A stretch of 43,062 nt of DNA, from the NCBI GenBank assembly GCA_027452245.1, contig DAIDGW010000177.1:1-43062 (forward strand). The letters run 5' to 3'. This stretch comes from Acidobacteriaceae bacterium (lineage in GTDB: Bacteria > Acidobacteriota > Terriglobia > Terriglobales > Acidobacteriaceae). Numbering within the stretch: position 1 is the first letter of the stretch; each line of letters begins with the position of its first letter. The notes beneath the pieces were generated by a model that was given only the letters and a program-made list of their open reading frames with translations, was not told the DNA's origin and did no database searches. A program made the position numbers and the translations under genes. Shown in pieces: positions 42,075 through 43,062 of this stretch.

Positions 42075-42917
42075 TCAGCCATTTACCGGCCGAGCCACCA
42101 TCTTCCCCAGCCCATCTTTCTCTACGTAGGCCCAGGGCGTTTTAGGATCGTGGGTAAATACCGTGAGCCAGCGTCCCGGAATCGCTTCCGCGTAGTAGCG
42201 CTTCTTGCTGGCAATCGTGTCGAGTGGGAAGAGGTCAAACGACATACCCCAGGTGAGGTCGATGTGCGCCGTCGTCGGAATCAGGTCAGAGATGTAGCAC
42301 GCGGTTTTGCCACCGCTCGTGACCATGATCGCCTGCATGTTCTCGGTGTGTCCGGGGAAGGTTCGCACCGAGATGCCGGGCACGATCTCTTCGCCGCCCT
42401 TCAGCAGCGTCATCTGTCCGCTCTCGACCAGCGGATCGTAATTTTCGGAAATGTAGCTGATGGCATCCCGGTCGCTCGGCTTGCGCGAGTAGCGCCATTC
42501 TCCTTCCGGGGCGAAGTACTTCGCCCGCGGGAAGGTTGGGACGACGCTGCCATTCCTGCGGAGCGTGTTCCATCCGCAGTGATCGAAGTGGAGGTGGGAA
42601 TTGATAACGATATCGATGTCTTCGGGCGCGATGCCAGCGGCGCTGAGATTGTCGAGCAGTTGCGCGGGTTGCGCGTAGAACTTGATCATGCGCTCGGAGA
42701 GCTTGTTGCCGATGCCGGTTTCGACCAGGATGGTCTGCTTGCCGGTGCGGATGAGCAGGGAGTTCAGGCCAGACATGACGCGGTTGCGGTCATCGGAATC
42801 CATTTTGCGCGACCACATCACCTTGGGAACCACTCCGAAGAAGGCTCCGCCATCGAGCGGGTAGATTCCATCGGAAAAGATGCTCAGTTCGAAATCGCCC
42901 AGCGCTAGCTTGTGCAT
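42075..42917 (-). CDS. MBL-fold metallohydrolase
   Basis: A 280-aa metallo-beta-lactamase-fold hydrolase. Metal ligands are seen in order: His108, His110, Asp112 and His113 (SHLHFDHCGW), His190 (FPGHTENM), Asp211 (ISDLIP) and His259 (FTHDP). The set is complete for a two-metal site. The overall layout, with SLLIRTGKQTILVETGIG before the HxHxDH motif, is that of AHL-lactonase-like or general MBL hydrolases; the sequence does not prove lactonase activity. No signal peptide. Confidence 0.9.
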   Translation of the reverse strand: MHKLALGDFELSIFSDGIYPLDGGAFFGVVPKVMWSRKMDSDDRNRVMSGLNSLLIRTGKQTILVETGIGNKLSERMIKFYAQPAQLLDNLSAAGIAPEDIDIVINSHLHFDHCGWNTLRRNGSVVPTFPRAKYFAPEGEWRYSRKPSDRDAISYISENYDPLVESGQMTLLKGGEEIVPGISVRTFPGHTENMQAIMVTSGGKTACYISDLIPTTAHIDLTWGMSFDLFPLDTIASKKRYYAEAIPGRWLTVFTHDPKTPWAYVEKDGLGKMVARPVNG

Positions 42918-43018
42918 GAATTCAGTTTGCCACAGATGGGCGGCAGGTTCGCAGGGGCAGGGGCGCCGTCGCCTTTGAGGGCAAGGGAGTCGGATTTTCC
43001 GATTCGCAAGGTGAAGAA

Positions 43019-43062
43019 ATGTTCCTGAAGGAACACATCGTCATCACAGGTATGGGTGGACG
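43019..43062 (+). CDS. Start of a gene cut by the window end
   Basis: ATG at 43019 begins MFLKEHIVITGMGG, a beta-strand followed by a glycine-rich turn as in dinucleotide-binding folds (SDR) or the first strand of ketoacyl synthases. AGGTGAA lies just upstream. Only 14 codons are present, so the family is a guess. Confidence 0.35.
   Translation, partial: MFLKEHIVITGMGG

Noticed and set aside
42150-42908. A 252-codon plus-strand frame
   Set aside because: Antisense to the MBL hydrolase, whose metal ligands are all intact on the minus strand.
1-43062. tRNA, rRNA, CRISPR, insertion sequence or prophage genes
   Set aside because: None of the characteristic repeats, cloverleaf patterns, transposase or integrase motifs was seen.

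Overview
The window looks like part of a chromosome of an Acidobacteriota bacterium (Terriglobia, Koribacter-like). I infer this from the gene families rather than from any marker gene. The clues are two very large TonB-dependent-receptor-like proteins with an N-terminal carboxypeptidase-regulatory domain (about 1,240 and 1,205 aa), small secreted proteins with the same domain, a DUF4142 protein, a 160-aa helix-turn-helix protein of a type common in this phylum, and many unclustered housekeeping and stress genes. Coding density is high and GC is in the high fifties. I see no rRNA, tRNA, CRISPR array, transposase or integrase, so this reads as ordinary chromosome with a few accessory clusters.

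Layout. 1-3134: a promoter, a stand-alone CheB-type methylesterase and a CheR-PAS-coiled-coil-PAS protein overlapping by 4 bp, then a convergent HTH protein. 3374-4163: three tiny cysteine-rich proteins, two zinc ribbons and a metallothionein. 4330-8287: a DUF4142 protein, a remnant of a short-chain dehydrogenase (SDR), then an SDR - SRPBCC - zinc alcohol dehydrogenase run ending in a terminator. 8425-9342: an isoaspartyl peptidase/asparaginase. 9350-13129 (minus): an ABC exporter ATPase, permease, 64-aa membrane protein, DesK-like kinase and NarL/LuxR-type regulator in one overlapping operon, with a perfect 16-bp palindrome upstream.

13330-16380 is the most unusual region. It holds an XRE regulator with a degenerate LexA/S24-like domain, a convergent unknown gene, a 44-aa exported peptide with two cysteines, a multi-pass membrane protein and a one-TM protein. 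Copies of the palindrome-like motif GTTNNGAA(A/T)TCNNNAC lie upstream of the XRE gene, upstream of the unknown gene and peptide, and upstream of the membrane pair. I propose it as a regulated, possibly peptide-based signalling or secretion module. Its function is not established.

16520-20233 and 26298-29915 are the two large outer-membrane receptors. Between them on the minus strand lie a HEAT-repeat protein, a solute-binding protein, purB, and a marR-clc pair whose promoter is overlaid by MarR-type half-sites. 30157-32799 (minus) holds an HtrA-like protease and a secreted M28 peptidase. 32913-35407 holds a LysW-like zinc ribbon with an acidic tail, three small secreted proteins and LemA. 35442-37911 holds a drug/metabolite transporter, an orphan DppF-type ATPase and a CPBP-like protein with altered active-site motifs. 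38014-39395 (minus) holds a truncated haemoglobin and an intact CPBP protease. 39545-40905 holds a Yip1-family protein and a DinB-like secreted protein. 40938-42917 (minus) holds a radical SAM protein with extra C-terminal cysteines and an MBL-fold hydrolase. A further gene probably starts at 43019 and runs off the end.

Protein functions are calls from recognised motifs, without database searches. Start sites were moved from the longest reading frame where a ribosome binding site or signal peptide argued for it; each case is stated.
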